Of a DNA stretch of 9,473 nt, positions 1 to 7,129 are shown piece by piece. The notes under the pieces are model-generated. The model was not told where the DNA came from. It was given only the letters and a program-made list of their open reading frames with translations, and ran no database searches. The position numbers and the translations under genes were made by a program. This DNA is from Candidatus Zixiibacteriota bacterium (GTDB lineage Bacteria; Zixibacteria; MSB-5A5; GN15; FEB-12). Positions within the stretch are counted from its first letter, which is position 1; each line of letters starts with the position of its first letter. The stretch lies in the NCBI GenBank assembly GCA_003641405.1, contig QNAF01000081.1:1-9473 (forward strand). Direction: 5' to 3'.

Positions 1-1150
1 TACCAGCCTCAATCGCATTAATGATCCGTTCCAGCCAGCCGGTACCCTCACGGCAGGGGGTACACTTGCCGCAGGATTCGTGTCGATAAAAATGAATCAA
101 TTTCTTGATAACCCAGACGATGCAGGTTTCTTCGTGGAAAACAATAACCGCACCTGAACCAAGCATTGAGCCGGCCTCGGCGAGAGCCTCGTAGTCCATG
201 CCTACGTCAATCATGTCCGGAGTCAGGAACGGTGTTGACGATCCACCCGGCATAACTCCTTTGAGTTTCTTGTCACCGATGATTCCACCACCATACTGCG
301 GTGAATAGATGAACTCCTTAAGATTGAAGCCAAGCTCAAGCTCATAGTTGCCGGGCTGTTTGACGTGCCCTGATATACTGAAAATCTTGGTGCCGGTAGA
401 TTTCTCTGTGCCCAGCGACTTGTACCATTCCGCTCCGCGGTTGATAATGTGTGGCACTGTGGCCAGTGTTTCCACATTATTTACAATCGTCGGGCAAGCA
501 TACAGGCCCTCAACCGCCGGGAATGGTGGGCGAAGACGTGACATCCCGCGATGGCCTTCCAGCGAGTTCAACAGCGAAGTTTCTTCACCACATATATAGG
601 CACCGCCACCGGAGTGAACGACCATATCAAGATCATAGCCGGTGTCGTAGACATTCTTGCCGATATGCCCTCGGGCATAAGCTTCTTCCACAGCCTGGCG
701 CATCTGCCTTATTGGCTGTCCAAACTCTCCACGGATATAGATAAACATCTGATGACAGCCGATAGCAAAGGCGGCGATAGCCATTCCCTCGATTATGGCG
801 TGAGGGTCGCGCTCCATAATAACGCGGTCTTTGCAGGTACCGGGTTCAGATTCGTCGGCGTTACACACCAGATAGCGTGGTTTTGTAGAACCCTTGGGCA
901 CAAATCCCCATTTCATGCCGGCAGGAAAACCAGCTCCACCGCGACCGCGCAAACCTGCGGTTTTTACTTCCAAGGCAATCTCATCAGGTTTCATGGAAGT
1001 TAGAGCCTTGCGCCAGGCAACGTACCCGCCATGTGCTTCGTAAGTCTCCACCTTCACCTGGTCCGGGTCCTCGGCATACTTAAAAAGGTGCAACTTATCG
1101 TTGCTTGTGGCTTCGGAAGCGTTGGTTCTGACCGGTGAGTAGAAGCTCAT
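1..1150 (-). CDS. nuoF: NADH-quinone oxidoreductase subunit F, NADH/FMN-binding (3' end cut by window edge)
   Basis: NuoF is the electron-input subunit of complex I: it oxidises NADH, passes electrons to FMN and then to [4Fe-4S] cluster N3, in the cytoplasmic arm. The frame is open from an ATG at 1150 to the window edge, giving 383 residues; relatives have about 420-445, so roughly 40-60 C-terminal residues are missing. Visible motifs are the glycine-rich GRGGAGF (69-75) and NADESEPGT (97-105), which bind FMN/NADH, GGGAYICGEET (181-191), and SCGKCTPC with cluster ligands C360, C363 and C366. The fourth cysteine ligand should lie about 40 residues on, outside the window. The start is two bases after the nuoE stop (TAAGTATG), so translation is probably coupled; an AGAGG lies somewhat far upstream. 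No frameshift or lost residue is seen. Identification is near certain. Confidence 0.97.
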   Translation of the reverse strand, partial: MSFYSPVRTNASEATSNDKLHLFKYAEDPDQVKVETYEAHGGYVAWRKALTSMKPDEIALEVKTAGLRGRGGAGFPAGMKWGFVPKGSTKPRYLVCNADESEPGTCKDRVIMERDPHAIIEGMAIAAFAIGCHQMFIYIRGEFGQPIRQMRQAVEEAYARGHIGKNVYDTGYDLDMVVHSGGGAYICGEETSLLNSLEGHRGMSRLRPPFPAVEGLYACPTIVNNVETLATVPHIINRGAEWYKSLGTEKSTGTKIFSISGHVKQPGNYELELGFNLKEFIYSPQYGGGIIGDKKLKGVMPGGSSTPFLTPDMIDVGMDYEALAEAGSMLGSGAVIVFHEETCIVWVIKKLIHFYRHESCGKCTPCREGTGWLERIINAIEAG

Positions 1151-1152
1151 AC

Positions 1153-1635
1153 TTATGTCACGGCCTCTGCTCTCAACTGTTCGAGAATCTTGTCCACTTT
1201 TTCCTTTGTCAAGTTCTCGTAATAGTCCTGGTTAATCTGCATCATGGGTGCCGTCGCACAGGAGCCAAGACACTCAACGGTGACTATTGTAAACAAGTGA
1301 TCAGCGGTCGTCTCTCCCTTGCTGACCCCCAGCTTTTCCTCCAGATACGACACCAGGCTGTCGGCGCCAAGCAAAGCGCACGAGATGTTATGACAGACCT
1401 GGATAAGGTATTTACCTACCGGATGCTTGGGAAACATTGTATAGAACGTGGCAGCCTCGGCGATCTCAACTGTCGGCACACCGATTGTCTCTGATATCTC
1501 TCTATAAATGTCATCACTGAGATGCCCGACCTGCTGATAAGCAATTGTAAGTGCGGGTAGAACCGCCGACTTATGGTCGGGATACCTGGTTAGTGCCTCG
1601 TTAATCATGGCCACTGATTGTTCGGAGAGAATCAT
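1153..1635 (-). CDS. nuoE: NADH-quinone oxidoreductase subunit E, thioredoxin-like [2Fe-2S] protein
   Basis: NuoE is the 24-kDa-type subunit that carries [2Fe-2S] cluster N1a beside NuoF in the NADH-oxidising module. The protein has 160 residues, normal for the family (about 155-175). The N-terminal helical part (about 1-70) contains the family-typical EIAEAATFYTMF segment (57-68). The thioredoxin-like domain follows with the four cluster ligands in the expected spacing: C81 and C86 (CHNISC) and C122 and C126 (CLGSC). The ATG at 1635 overlaps the nuoD stop as ATGA, a classic coupled-translation junction, and nuoF starts two bases after its stop. Separate nuoE next to nuoF indicates a complete NADH-linked enzyme rather than the headless 11-subunit form. 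Confidence 0.96.
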   Translation of the reverse strand: MILSEQSVAMINEALTRYPDHKSAVLPALTIAYQQVGHLSDDIYREISETIGVPTVEIAEAATFYTMFPKHPVGKYLIQVCHNISCALLGADSLVSYLEEKLGVSKGETTADHLFTIVTVECLGSCATAPMMQINQDYYENLTKEKVDKILEQLRAEAVT

Positions 1636-2801
1636 CGATCCACCTCTCCCAACACGATATCAACCGATCCAACCGCGCAAACTGCATCAGACAGAAGGTG
1701 GCCTTCGCACAAAACGGGCAATGAGGCCAGGTTTATGAATGACGGAGGGCGAACACGCACACGGTTGGGCTTGTTGGTGCCATCCGACGAGATAAAGAAC
1801 CCCAGCTCACCTTTGGGGGATTCAATCCCCTGGTACACGGAGCCAACGGGCGTCTTAAAGCCCTCGGTGATAATCTTGAAGTGGAAGATCATCGACTCCA
1901 TCTTGTGAAGCACATCTTCCTTGGGCGGCAGGACTACACCGGGAACATGCGCCCGGTAAGGACCTTCCGGCATACCATCGATAGCCTGCTGAATAATACG
2001 AAGTGACTGGCGAATCTCTTCCATGCGAAGCAGGTAACGGTCGTAAGAATCCCCGTTTTCACCATAGGCGATATCAAAATCGAAATTCTCATACCCGCAG
2101 TACGGGTTGTCCTTGCGCAAGTCGTGTTTAACACCGCTGCCACGAAGCATAGGACCTGAAAGCGACCAGTTGATTGCGTCCTGTGCTGAAATCACGGCTA
2201 CATCTTTGGTCCGTCCGATGAAAATTCGGTTATGAGTCAATAGATCCTCATAATCACGGAGTTTGGCGGGCATCACTTTGAGGAACTTGCGAACCAGCTT
2301 CTCAAAATTGGAAGGCAATTCCTTGGCCAGACCTCCTATACGAATATAGGTAGACATCATTCGCTGACCCGCACAAGCCTCGTAGATATCAACTATCATC
2401 TCACGCTCACGGAAAGCGTAGAGCACAACCGACATGGCACCGAGATCGAAAGCGTGGGTGCCAACCCAAACCAGATGTGACTTGATCCTCGTCAGTTCAG
2501 ATAAAATAACCCTGGCATAATTGACTTTGCCGGGAACTTCAATGTCCATCAACTTTTCAACCGCCAGGCAGAAGCCCAGGTTGTTGTTCATGGGGGACAG
2601 GTAGTCCATGCGATCAGTACAGGGTAATGCCTTGTAGTAAAGCTTGGATTCCATGGTCTTTTCGATACCGGTGTGCAGGTAGCCCACAACCGGACGAGCC
2701 CTGACCACAGTCTCACCATCCACTTCTAACTCGACGCGCAACACGCCGTGGGTTGACGGATGCTGCGGACCCATGTTGAGATTGAGGGTCTTGCTTTCCA
2801 C
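1632..2801 (-). CDS. nuoD: NADH-quinone oxidoreductase subunit D (49-kDa type)
   Basis: NuoD forms most of the quinone-reduction chamber of complex I together with NuoB, and descends from the large subunit of [NiFe] hydrogenases. The protein has 389 residues and is full length for a stand-alone NuoD (not fused to NuoC). GPQHPSTHG (11-19) holds H18, and Y67 lies in DRMDYLSP; their 49-residue spacing equals that of the quinone-binding His38 and Tyr87 of Thermus Nqo4. GYLHTGIEK (40-48) is the family signature in its Thermus-like form. The C-terminus ends in the conserved DIVLGEVDR. The start codon is GTG at 2801, sharing one base with the nuoC TAG stop (TAGTG). This start is favoured because it places the conserved N-terminal strand at the usual position. 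The gene overlaps nuoE by four bases. Confidence 0.97.
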   Translation of the reverse strand: MESKTLNLNMGPQHPSTHGVLRVELEVDGETVVRARPVVGYLHTGIEKTMESKLYYKALPCTDRMDYLSPMNNNLGFCLAVEKLMDIEVPGKVNYARVILSELTRIKSHLVWVGTHAFDLGAMSVVLYAFREREMIVDIYEACAGQRMMSTYIRIGGLAKELPSNFEKLVRKFLKVMPAKLRDYEDLLTHNRIFIGRTKDVAVISAQDAINWSLSGPMLRGSGVKHDLRKDNPYCGYENFDFDIAYGENGDSYDRYLLRMEEIRQSLRIIQQAIDGMPEGPYRAHVPGVVLPPKEDVLHKMESMIFHFKIITEGFKTPVGSVYQGIESPKGELGFFISSDGTNKPNRVRVRPPSFINLASLPVLCEGHLLSDAVCAVGSVDIVLGEVDR

Positions 2802-3316
2802 TACTTGATCACCTCAGGTGACTTGTCCTTGTTCCAGTTGAACTGGGGCACTTCCCATGTGATTGGAAAATCACGCCGAAGCGGGTGTCCCTCCAGATCG
2901 TCAGGAGTCAATATCTTTGTCAGGTCCGGATGGCCGGTGAACTTGATCCCCATCAGATCCCACACCTCACGCTCCAGCCAGTTAGCTCCGTCCCAGATCG
3001 GTGTCAGGCTGGCGATTTCCGGATTTTCCGCCGGAAGAATGACTTTCAGGAAAAAGCGATACTTGTGCTGAAGGCTGTAGAGGTTGTAAACGACTTCGAA
3101 TCGTCCGCCAATTCTCTCCTCGTGCCCAAGCCAGTCAACCGATGTGAGATCAGCCAGATAGCGGACCGAAAGATCGGGATCCTCGTACAGAGCCTGGCAG
3201 ATGGCGAAAAGGTCCTCAGTACTTACATAGAAAGACTGGTCCCCCCGGAAGTTGTCCTCCCTGGTAATCGCACCGGCGAACCGATTCTGCAGGAACTCTC
3301 TAACTTTCTCTTCCAT
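2801..3316 (-). CDS. nuoC: NADH-quinone oxidoreductase subunit C (30-kDa type)
   Basis: NuoC is a structural subunit of the connecting arm of complex I and packs against NuoD. The protein has 171 residues; NuoC varies in length and this is at the compact end. The 30-kDa subunit signature is clear at about 113-139: WLEREVWDLMGIKFTGHPDL, then KIL, followed by GHPLRRDFPI close to the C-terminus. SVDWLG (59-64) and VVYNLYS (75-81) are typical of the preceding beta-sheet domain. The ATG at 3316 is the first reasonable start. Unlike its neighbours the gene is separated from the upstream one by a 63-base gap, which holds a 13-base repeat also present ahead of nuoA. Its stop overlaps the GTG start of nuoD by one base. 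Confidence 0.96.
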   Translation of the reverse strand: MEEKVREFLQNRFAGAITREDNFRGDQSFYVSTEDLFAICQALYEDPDLSVRYLADLTSVDWLGHEERIGGRFEVVYNLYSLQHKYRFFLKVILPAENPEIASLTPIWDGANWLEREVWDLMGIKFTGHPDLTKILTPDDLEGHPLRRDFPITWEVPQFNWNKDKSPEVIK

Positions 3317-3325
3317 CCAGCGCTC

Positions 3326-3338
3326 TTATCCTAATTCT
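3326..3338 (-). repeat. 13-base direct repeat, copy ahead of nuoC
   Basis: This is an exact copy of the 13 bases at 4314-4326 in the same orientation. It ends nine bases before the nuoC ATG, so its AGGATAA portion could take part in ribosome binding. It lies in the only sizeable gap inside the nuo cluster. Confidence 0.45.
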
Positions 3339-3379
3339 CTAAATCCAAGCTTGTCCGTCAACGCGTTGTTAATCCCTGG

Positions 3380-3880
3380 TTACGCTGTACGTCCCCAGTG
3401 CTCACGTGGCTGTTTGAGCGATTCCTTCTCGACCTTCTTGTGAAGTTCAAGTATCGCGTGTATTAGCTGCTCCGGACGCGGCGGACAACCCGGTATGTAT
3501 ATATCTACCGGAATGATCCTGTCTACTCCCTGAAGAACCGCGTAGTTATTGAATACACCGCCGCACGACGCACAGGCTCCCATAGCTATGACCCACTTGG
3601 GGTTAGGCATTTGCTCGTACAAGGTTCTGATGACCGGTGCCATTTTCATTGAAACACGACCGGCAATTATCATCAAATCCGCCTGTCGCGGGGATGGTCT
3701 GAATACTTCCATGCCATAACGGGACATGTCGTACTTGGCCATGAACGTGGACATCATCTCGATAGCACAACAGGCCAAACCGAAACTGAACGGCCACATC
3801 GAACGCTTTCGGGACCAGTTGACCACCTTGTCAAGCGTCGTCAGTATAATTGAATCAGGAATCTTTTCTTCTAATCCCAC
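3380..3880 (-). CDS. nuoB: NADH-quinone oxidoreductase subunit B, cluster N2 protein
   Basis: NuoB carries the terminal [4Fe-4S] cluster N2, which hands electrons to quinone at the NuoB-NuoD interface. The protein has 166 residues, normal length. The tandem ligands C37 and C38 lie in GLACCAIEMM, the third is C103 in MGACASCGG, and the fourth is C132 in IPGCPPRPE. The extra C106 in the ACASC segment is common in bacterial NuoB. The MGLEEKIPDSIILTTLDKVV N-terminus matches many family members and requires the GTG at 3880, which overlaps the end of nuoA by 10 bases. No other nearby start would keep this conserved beginning, so the GTG is likely real and translation is coupled to nuoA. Confidence 0.97.
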   Translation of the reverse strand: MGLEEKIPDSIILTTLDKVVNWSRKRSMWPFSFGLACCAIEMMSTFMAKYDMSRYGMEVFRPSPRQADLMIIAGRVSMKMAPVIRTLYEQMPNPKWVIAMGACASCGGVFNNYAVLQGVDRIIPVDIYIPGCPPRPEQLIHAILELHKKVEKESLKQPREHWGRTA

Positions 3881-4227
3881 TTGAAAGCTCCCCGGGCCAA
3901 TTCGTAAAAATAGCCCACCAGGATAATCACAACAAACACTGAGATTGCAGCAAAACCGAACATGCCGAGATCACGAGCGACCACCGCCCACGGCAGCAGG
4001 AAAATAACTTCTATGTCAAACAGTATAAATGAGATAGCGATCATGAAGTATTTGACGGGCACCGGGTCTTTCGTATCACCGACCGGTTCCATACCACACT
4101 CATAGGGATGGAACTTCTTGCCCAGACGCGTTCTTCGTCCCAATAGGACTGAAAGCACGGTAAACGCCACAGCCATCACTGTGGCTACAAGCAAGAGAAA
4201 AAGGATCGGATAGAACTCTTCGAACAA
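3871..4227 (-). CDS. nuoA: NADH-quinone oxidoreductase subunit A, membrane subunit (TTG start preferred)
   Basis: NuoA is a three-helix membrane subunit that anchors the quinone-site region of complex I. From the TTG at 4227 it has 118 residues, the usual family length. Helix 1 spans about 7-29. The loop with HPYECG (40-45) contains the conserved cysteine C44 of the first cytoplasmic loop. Helix 2 contains SFILFDIEVIFLLPWA with the conserved acidic pair, and helix 3 follows, ending at AFKWD. A longer frame opens at a GTG at 4260 (129 residues). I prefer the TTG because AAGGAAG sits five bases before it, while the GTG has no ribosome binding site and would lie only about six bases from the predicted transcription start. 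This is the first nuo gene and its stop is inside nuoB. Confidence 0.93.
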   Translation of the reverse strand: MFEEFYPILFLLLVATVMAVAFTVLSVLLGRRTRLGKKFHPYECGMEPVGDTKDPVPVKYFMIAISFILFDIEVIFLLPWAVVARDLGMFGFAAISVFVVIILVGYFYELARGAFKWD

Positions 4228-4272
4228 ATTGTCTTCCTTCAAACCCCGGCGGGTCCTCACACATTTCGCGGT

Positions 4273-4301
4273 ACTTTAGGCGCAGACTACACCAAAGTCA
4301 A
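4273..4301 (-). promoter_or_regulatory. sigma70-like promoter of the nuo operon
   Basis: On the minus strand a -35 box TTGACT (4296-4301, five of six consensus bases) is followed by a 17-base spacer and a -10 box TAAAGT (4273-4278, four of six). Transcription would begin near 4266. This leaves a leader of about 39 bases before the nuoA TTG start, which has a good ribosome binding site. It is the only well-spaced promoter seen ahead of nuoA. Read-through from the upstream HD-MFS-PHP-PHPT cluster remains possible because no terminator is visible between them. Confidence 0.5.
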
Positions 4302-4330
4302 CTTGTTTTTGGTTTATCCTAATTCTGCGC
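4280..4330. repeat. nested inverted repeats across the nuo promoter
   Basis: GCGCAG at 4280-4285 is the reverse complement of CTGCGC at 4325-4330. Inside this pair ACCAAA (4291-4296) is the reverse complement of TTTGGT (4308-4313). The inner pair brackets the -35 box with an 11-base centre. The gaps between outer and inner arms are unequal (5 and 11 bases), so a single tidy hairpin is unlikely. There is no T-run, which argues against an intrinsic terminator. An operator or a chance arrangement are both possible. Confidence 0.3.
4314..4326 (-). repeat. 13-base direct repeat, copy ahead of nuoA
   Basis: The plus strand reads TTATCCTAATTCT (minus strand AGAATTAGGATAA). The identical 13 bases occur in the same orientation at 3326-3338 in the nuoB-nuoC gap. 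Here the copy lies upstream of the -35 box of the nuo promoter. Both copies are in intergenic DNA of one operon, which makes chance less likely, but no known binding motif was recognised. Confidence 0.45.
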
Positions 4331-4335
4331 TGATA

Positions 4336-4740
4336 CTATTGAAAAACGACCCTGAAATGCGAGAAACAAGCCTCTGATTCCAGCGGATTGGCCAGATCGT
4401 CTCCTTTGAATCCACCATAGGCGCTGGAAGACCCGTATACCTTAAGAAGGCGGGCTTCCATATCAATCTGCATCATACCACCGCCCAGGACTTCAGTATC
4501 CTGATCGTAGACTTCCACCAAGTCGGGATTCTTAACCCAGGCCGCAGGTACGTCCCGCTCAGTACAGAAGGCATCAACCAGGTTTGCGTGATAGGGGTAT
4601 TTCCCGAGATCCCCAAGCACAAGATGCCGGAGATCACCGGAATCAATCACTACGAATTTGCAGTGCAGCTCGTCGCAACCCGTTTCTGAAGGCTTTCCAA
4701 AAACATCGACAGGTAAATAGTTGACAACTTCCCACTGCAT
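4336..4740 (-). CDS. PHPT1-like (Janus/Ocnus family) predicted phosphohistidine phosphatase
   Basis: This 134-residue soluble protein resembles the 14-kDa phosphohistidine phosphatase PHPT1 of animals, which removes phosphate from phosphohistidine (and phospholysine). The match rests on ordered motifs I recall from human PHPT1. CKFVVI (27-32) matches FKYVLI and puts K28 at the place of phosphate-contacting K21. YHANLVDAF (50-58) matches YHADIYDKV and puts H51 at catalytic H53. LGGG (85-88) matches LGGG. VYGSSSAYG (101-109) matches VYGYSMAYG and puts S105 and A107 at S94 and A96. The residue after LGGG is M89 where PHPT1 has R78, and the loop between K28 and H51 is about nine residues shorter, so substrate may differ. 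The ATG at 4740 follows a GAGG; the gene begins 15 bases after the PHP gene and is the last of the four-gene cluster. There is no signal peptide. Confidence 0.72.
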   Translation of the reverse strand: MQWEVVNYLPVDVFGKPSETGCDELHCKFVVIDSGDLRHLVLGDLGKYPYHANLVDAFCTERDVPAAWVKNPDLVEVYDQDTEVLGGGMMQIDMEARLLKVYGSSSAYGGFKGDDLANPLESEACFSHFRVVFQ

Positions 4741-4755
4741 TTCAGTCCATCCTCG

Positions 4756-5805
4756 TTATATGCCTATGCGAACATGATTAGAAAAAATCCAGCCCCGCTT
4801 ACCTCTCCAGACTTCGACCCGATAAAGACCGGGCTTTTCTACCGCAAACTTCAGTTGACGCGAAGCCACCCTGTGAACCTCCTCGCCATCGCACATCACT
4901 ATTATCGTAGCACGGGCAGGCAACTCCACTGTGATCATAGCCCCCTCGTGGCTATCGAGACTACCACCGCACACTACCGAACAGCCGTCCTGTGTCGCCC
5001 TAAAGTCAAAACCGTCAGCCGATCCCCAACGGGTGTTCGAGAAGTACACACGGCACTCTCTTAGTGCTTCGTATAGTTGATCGCGAGCAGTCTTGAAGTC
5101 GTTGGACATCGGTTCCGCAAGCAGCACATGCGTACGAAGCGAACGGAAATGTACCTTGTAGGGAAATATCTCCACCGTAAACAGGCCAACGGAGACGGGA
5201 AAGGCGTGGGCATCAACACCGGCCAGGCCAACACACTTGCGCTGACGGCTCACTCGATCCCACAACTGAAGAGCTTCCGGGTGCGGACCTATCATTGACT
5301 TGCGCGGGGAGAAAGCCATCGCCAGCTTGTTATATGGTGTAAGTCGCTCCATCCATTCAGACATCTGGTTCCACAGTTCGAGGCCATCATAGTCGTCCGT
5401 GTTCCACTCGGTCCACGGATATGGCGGGTACTTACCGGACCTGCTTCGTTTCTCGATGGGATGCGCAATAATGCCCAACGCACCATCGGCCCGGGCAGCG
5501 GCAACATACTCACGGGCGTAAAGGCGCGATGGATAGACACCGGGAGAATCGAATATCAAGTAGTGATTTTTGTCCTCGTGATCGTTGTGTTCGTACCCGA
5601 TAACAACCAGCGTCTCGCCGTAGATTCCCTCCAGACCGGCATCCCGATTGGTCAACCCCATGTGATCGCTGAACATCATGAAATCCAGCCCGACCTCGCA
5701 ACCGAGCGCCACAACTTCCTCAAGCGGTTTGGTTCCGTCTGATTCGGAGGTATGGATATGTACTGCCCCGGAATAGTGATACCAATCGCCAACCTTAGTT
5801 GCCAT
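4756..5805 (-). CDS. PHP-domain metallohydrolase, CehA/McbA-like
   Basis: This is a predicted cytoplasmic metal-dependent hydrolase of the PHP fold, a superfamily that cleaves phosphoesters and related bonds. From the ATG at 5805 it has 349 residues. PHP metal-site motifs occur in order: HIHTSESDG (H16, H18, D23), FSDH (D47, H48), GYEHN (E72, H73), IIAHP (H115) and GVDAH (D198, H200). The GLELWN segment (141-146) is typical of CehA/McbA-type members. Residues from about 245 form a C-terminal beta-rich domain ending RGWIFSNHVRIGI, also typical of that group. The frame can open earlier at a TTG (5811). The ATG is preferred because GAGG stands eight bases before it; it overlaps the MFS gene by 11 bases. 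CehA and McbA hydrolyse the carbamate carbaryl, but most relatives have unknown substrates, so no reaction is assigned. Confidence 0.88.
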   Translation of the reverse strand: MATKVGDWYHYSGAVHIHTSESDGTKPLEEVVALGCEVGLDFMMFSDHMGLTNRDAGLEGIYGETLVVIGYEHNDHEDKNHYLIFDSPGVYPSRLYAREYVAAARADGALGIIAHPIEKRSRSGKYPPYPWTEWNTDDYDGLELWNQMSEWMERLTPYNKLAMAFSPRKSMIGPHPEALQLWDRVSRQRKCVGLAGVDAHAFPVSVGLFTVEIFPYKVHFRSLRTHVLLAEPMSNDFKTARDQLYEALRECRVYFSNTRWGSADGFDFRATQDGCSVVCGGSLDSHEGAMITVELPARATIIVMCDGEEVHRVASRQLKFAVEKPGLYRVEVWRGKRGWIFSNHVRIGI

Positions 5806-7129
5806 CGGCAATACCTCGTGTGTCTGGGACTTTTCTGAAAATGATCAGGCCGATGATCATAGTGATAGCCAGCGATAGAATACCCATCTTGTATGGTAGC
5901 TTCGCAGCCGCTGCAATGTCAAGATCAAGCCAGTCAACAGCAAGCCTGCCGAACATCTCATCCGGCTGGAATAGATAAACAACACCGGTCCAAATGAGCG
6001 GCCCCACTATTGCCGCTGCTCGACCCGAGAGCGAGAACAACCCGAAAAACTTGCCCAATTCATCGCGGGGAACCAGCTCGGCCAGCATCGGACGAGTTGT
6101 CGTCCACAGACCGCCCAAGCATACTCCGACAAACGACGCCAGAACCCATACCATTACATGGTGTTCAATAAACACAAATAGAGACAGGGCCACCACCCAG
6201 CCAGTGATAATTATGTACAGCAAGTTCTTCAGAGACCATAGTTTTGCCAAATGCCCGATGGCGATAGATCCGATTGCCGCCGCCAGAGTTGAAACAATCA
6301 GGAATGTCGCTATTTGCTCTTCACTCATCGCCAGAACGATTGAGCAATAGATACCGATATTGAGTATCACGGTCGCCACAGCATCTTCTACAACATAATC
6401 TGCCACGAGAAATCTCAAAACACCGGGATATTTCTTGGTCTGCCTAACACTCTCCCACACCTCGCGGTACGAGTCACGCAAACCTATCTTTTTCTTTGCT
6501 CGCGGCGCACGTTCCTTCACCCACAGAAAGAGCGGCACGGAAAACAGCATGAACAGGATCGCTGTCGGCAGGTAAGCCGCCGTTTTGCCGCCCTCATCAA
6601 GGAAAGGAACGTCCCACGAAAACAGCGTCCCGGTCACAAACGGCAACACGAAAACCATGCCAATTATCGATCCGACATAGCCGAGGGACACGCCCAATCC
6701 CGACACGAACCGCGCCTCCCTGCCGTCGGCTACGGAATAGAGCAGTGCATTGTAAAACGGCTGCCCGGCCTCGTAGGAGAAGTTGGCAATCACAAACAGA
6801 ACAAGCGTCACACCGATTGCCCATGCCGGCACCAGTGCCATGATCCCCACCGCCGAGCAACATGTCAGCGTGAAAAGGAAAATGAATATCTTCTTCTTTG
6901 CCGACTGATCGGAGAGCACACCCAGTGCCGGGAGAAGCACGGCGGCCAACAGCATGGAAAGTGAGAAGGGAATATCAAAATAGTGATCACCGTAGCCAAG
7001 GTCTTCGACAATGTGTCGCTTGAGATAGAGCGACACAATGTTCATGGAGTAGATGGTGTTGGCGAAGTCATACAACGTCCAGCCAACAATATCTTTGCGA
7101 AAGAGTGATGAAGAGGGGGTGCTGCTCAC
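5795..7129 (-). CDS. MFS transporter, Atg22/UMF1-like family
   Basis: This is a predicted inner-membrane permease of the major facilitator superfamily with 444 residues and about twelve hydrophobic helices. YDFAN (20-24) in the first helix is the hallmark of the Atg22/UMF1 group. GVLSDQSAKKK (70-80) is the MFS loop 2-3 motif, and FSYEAGQPFYNALL (117-130) matches the group's helix 4 region. A charged central loop around residues 205-225 separates the two halves. Yeast Atg22 exports amino acids from the vacuole; bacterial relatives are mostly uncharacterised, so the substrate and direction are unknown. The start is GTG at 7129, which overlaps the HD-gene stop as GTGA. The end overlaps the PHP gene by 11 bases, so the permease is embedded in the hydrolase cluster. 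Confidence 0.9.
   Translation of the reverse strand: MSSTPSSSLFRKDIVGWTLYDFANTIYSMNIVSLYLKRHIVEDLGYGDHYFDIPFSLSMLLAAVLLPALGVLSDQSAKKKIFIFLFTLTCCSAVGIMALVPAWAIGVTLVLFVIANFSYEAGQPFYNALLYSVADGREARFVSGLGVSLGYVGSIIGMVFVLPFVTGTLFSWDVPFLDEGGKTAAYLPTAILFMLFSVPLFLWVKERAPRAKKKIGLRDSYREVWESVRQTKKYPGVLRFLVADYVVEDAVATVILNIGIYCSIVLAMSEEQIATFLIVSTLAAAIGSIAIGHLAKLWSLKNLLYIIITGWVVALSLFVFIEHHVMVWVLASFVGVCLGGLWTTTRPMLAELVPRDELGKFFGLFSLSGRAAAIVGPLIWTGVVYLFQPDEMFGRLAVDWLDLDIAAAAKLPYKMGILSLAITMIIGLIIFRKVPDTRGIADGN

Noticed and set aside
551..1003. Plus-strand open frame of 150 codons
   Set aside because: It lies entirely antisense to nuoF, whose motifs are intact, and its translation shows no recognisable domain.
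2658..2684. LHTGIEK in NuoD instead of the LHRGxEK form
   Set aside because: The threonine form is normal in Thermus-like and many other bacterial NuoD proteins.
3334..3361. Possible internal promoter before nuoC (TTGACG, 16 bases, GAGAAT on the minus strand)
   Set aside because: The -10 match is weak, the gap is short and nuo genes are normally co-transcribed; evidence is too thin to annotate.
5806..5811. TTG at 5811 as start of the PHP gene
   Set aside because: The ATG two codons later has GAGG at a proper distance, and a TTG adds nothing conserved.
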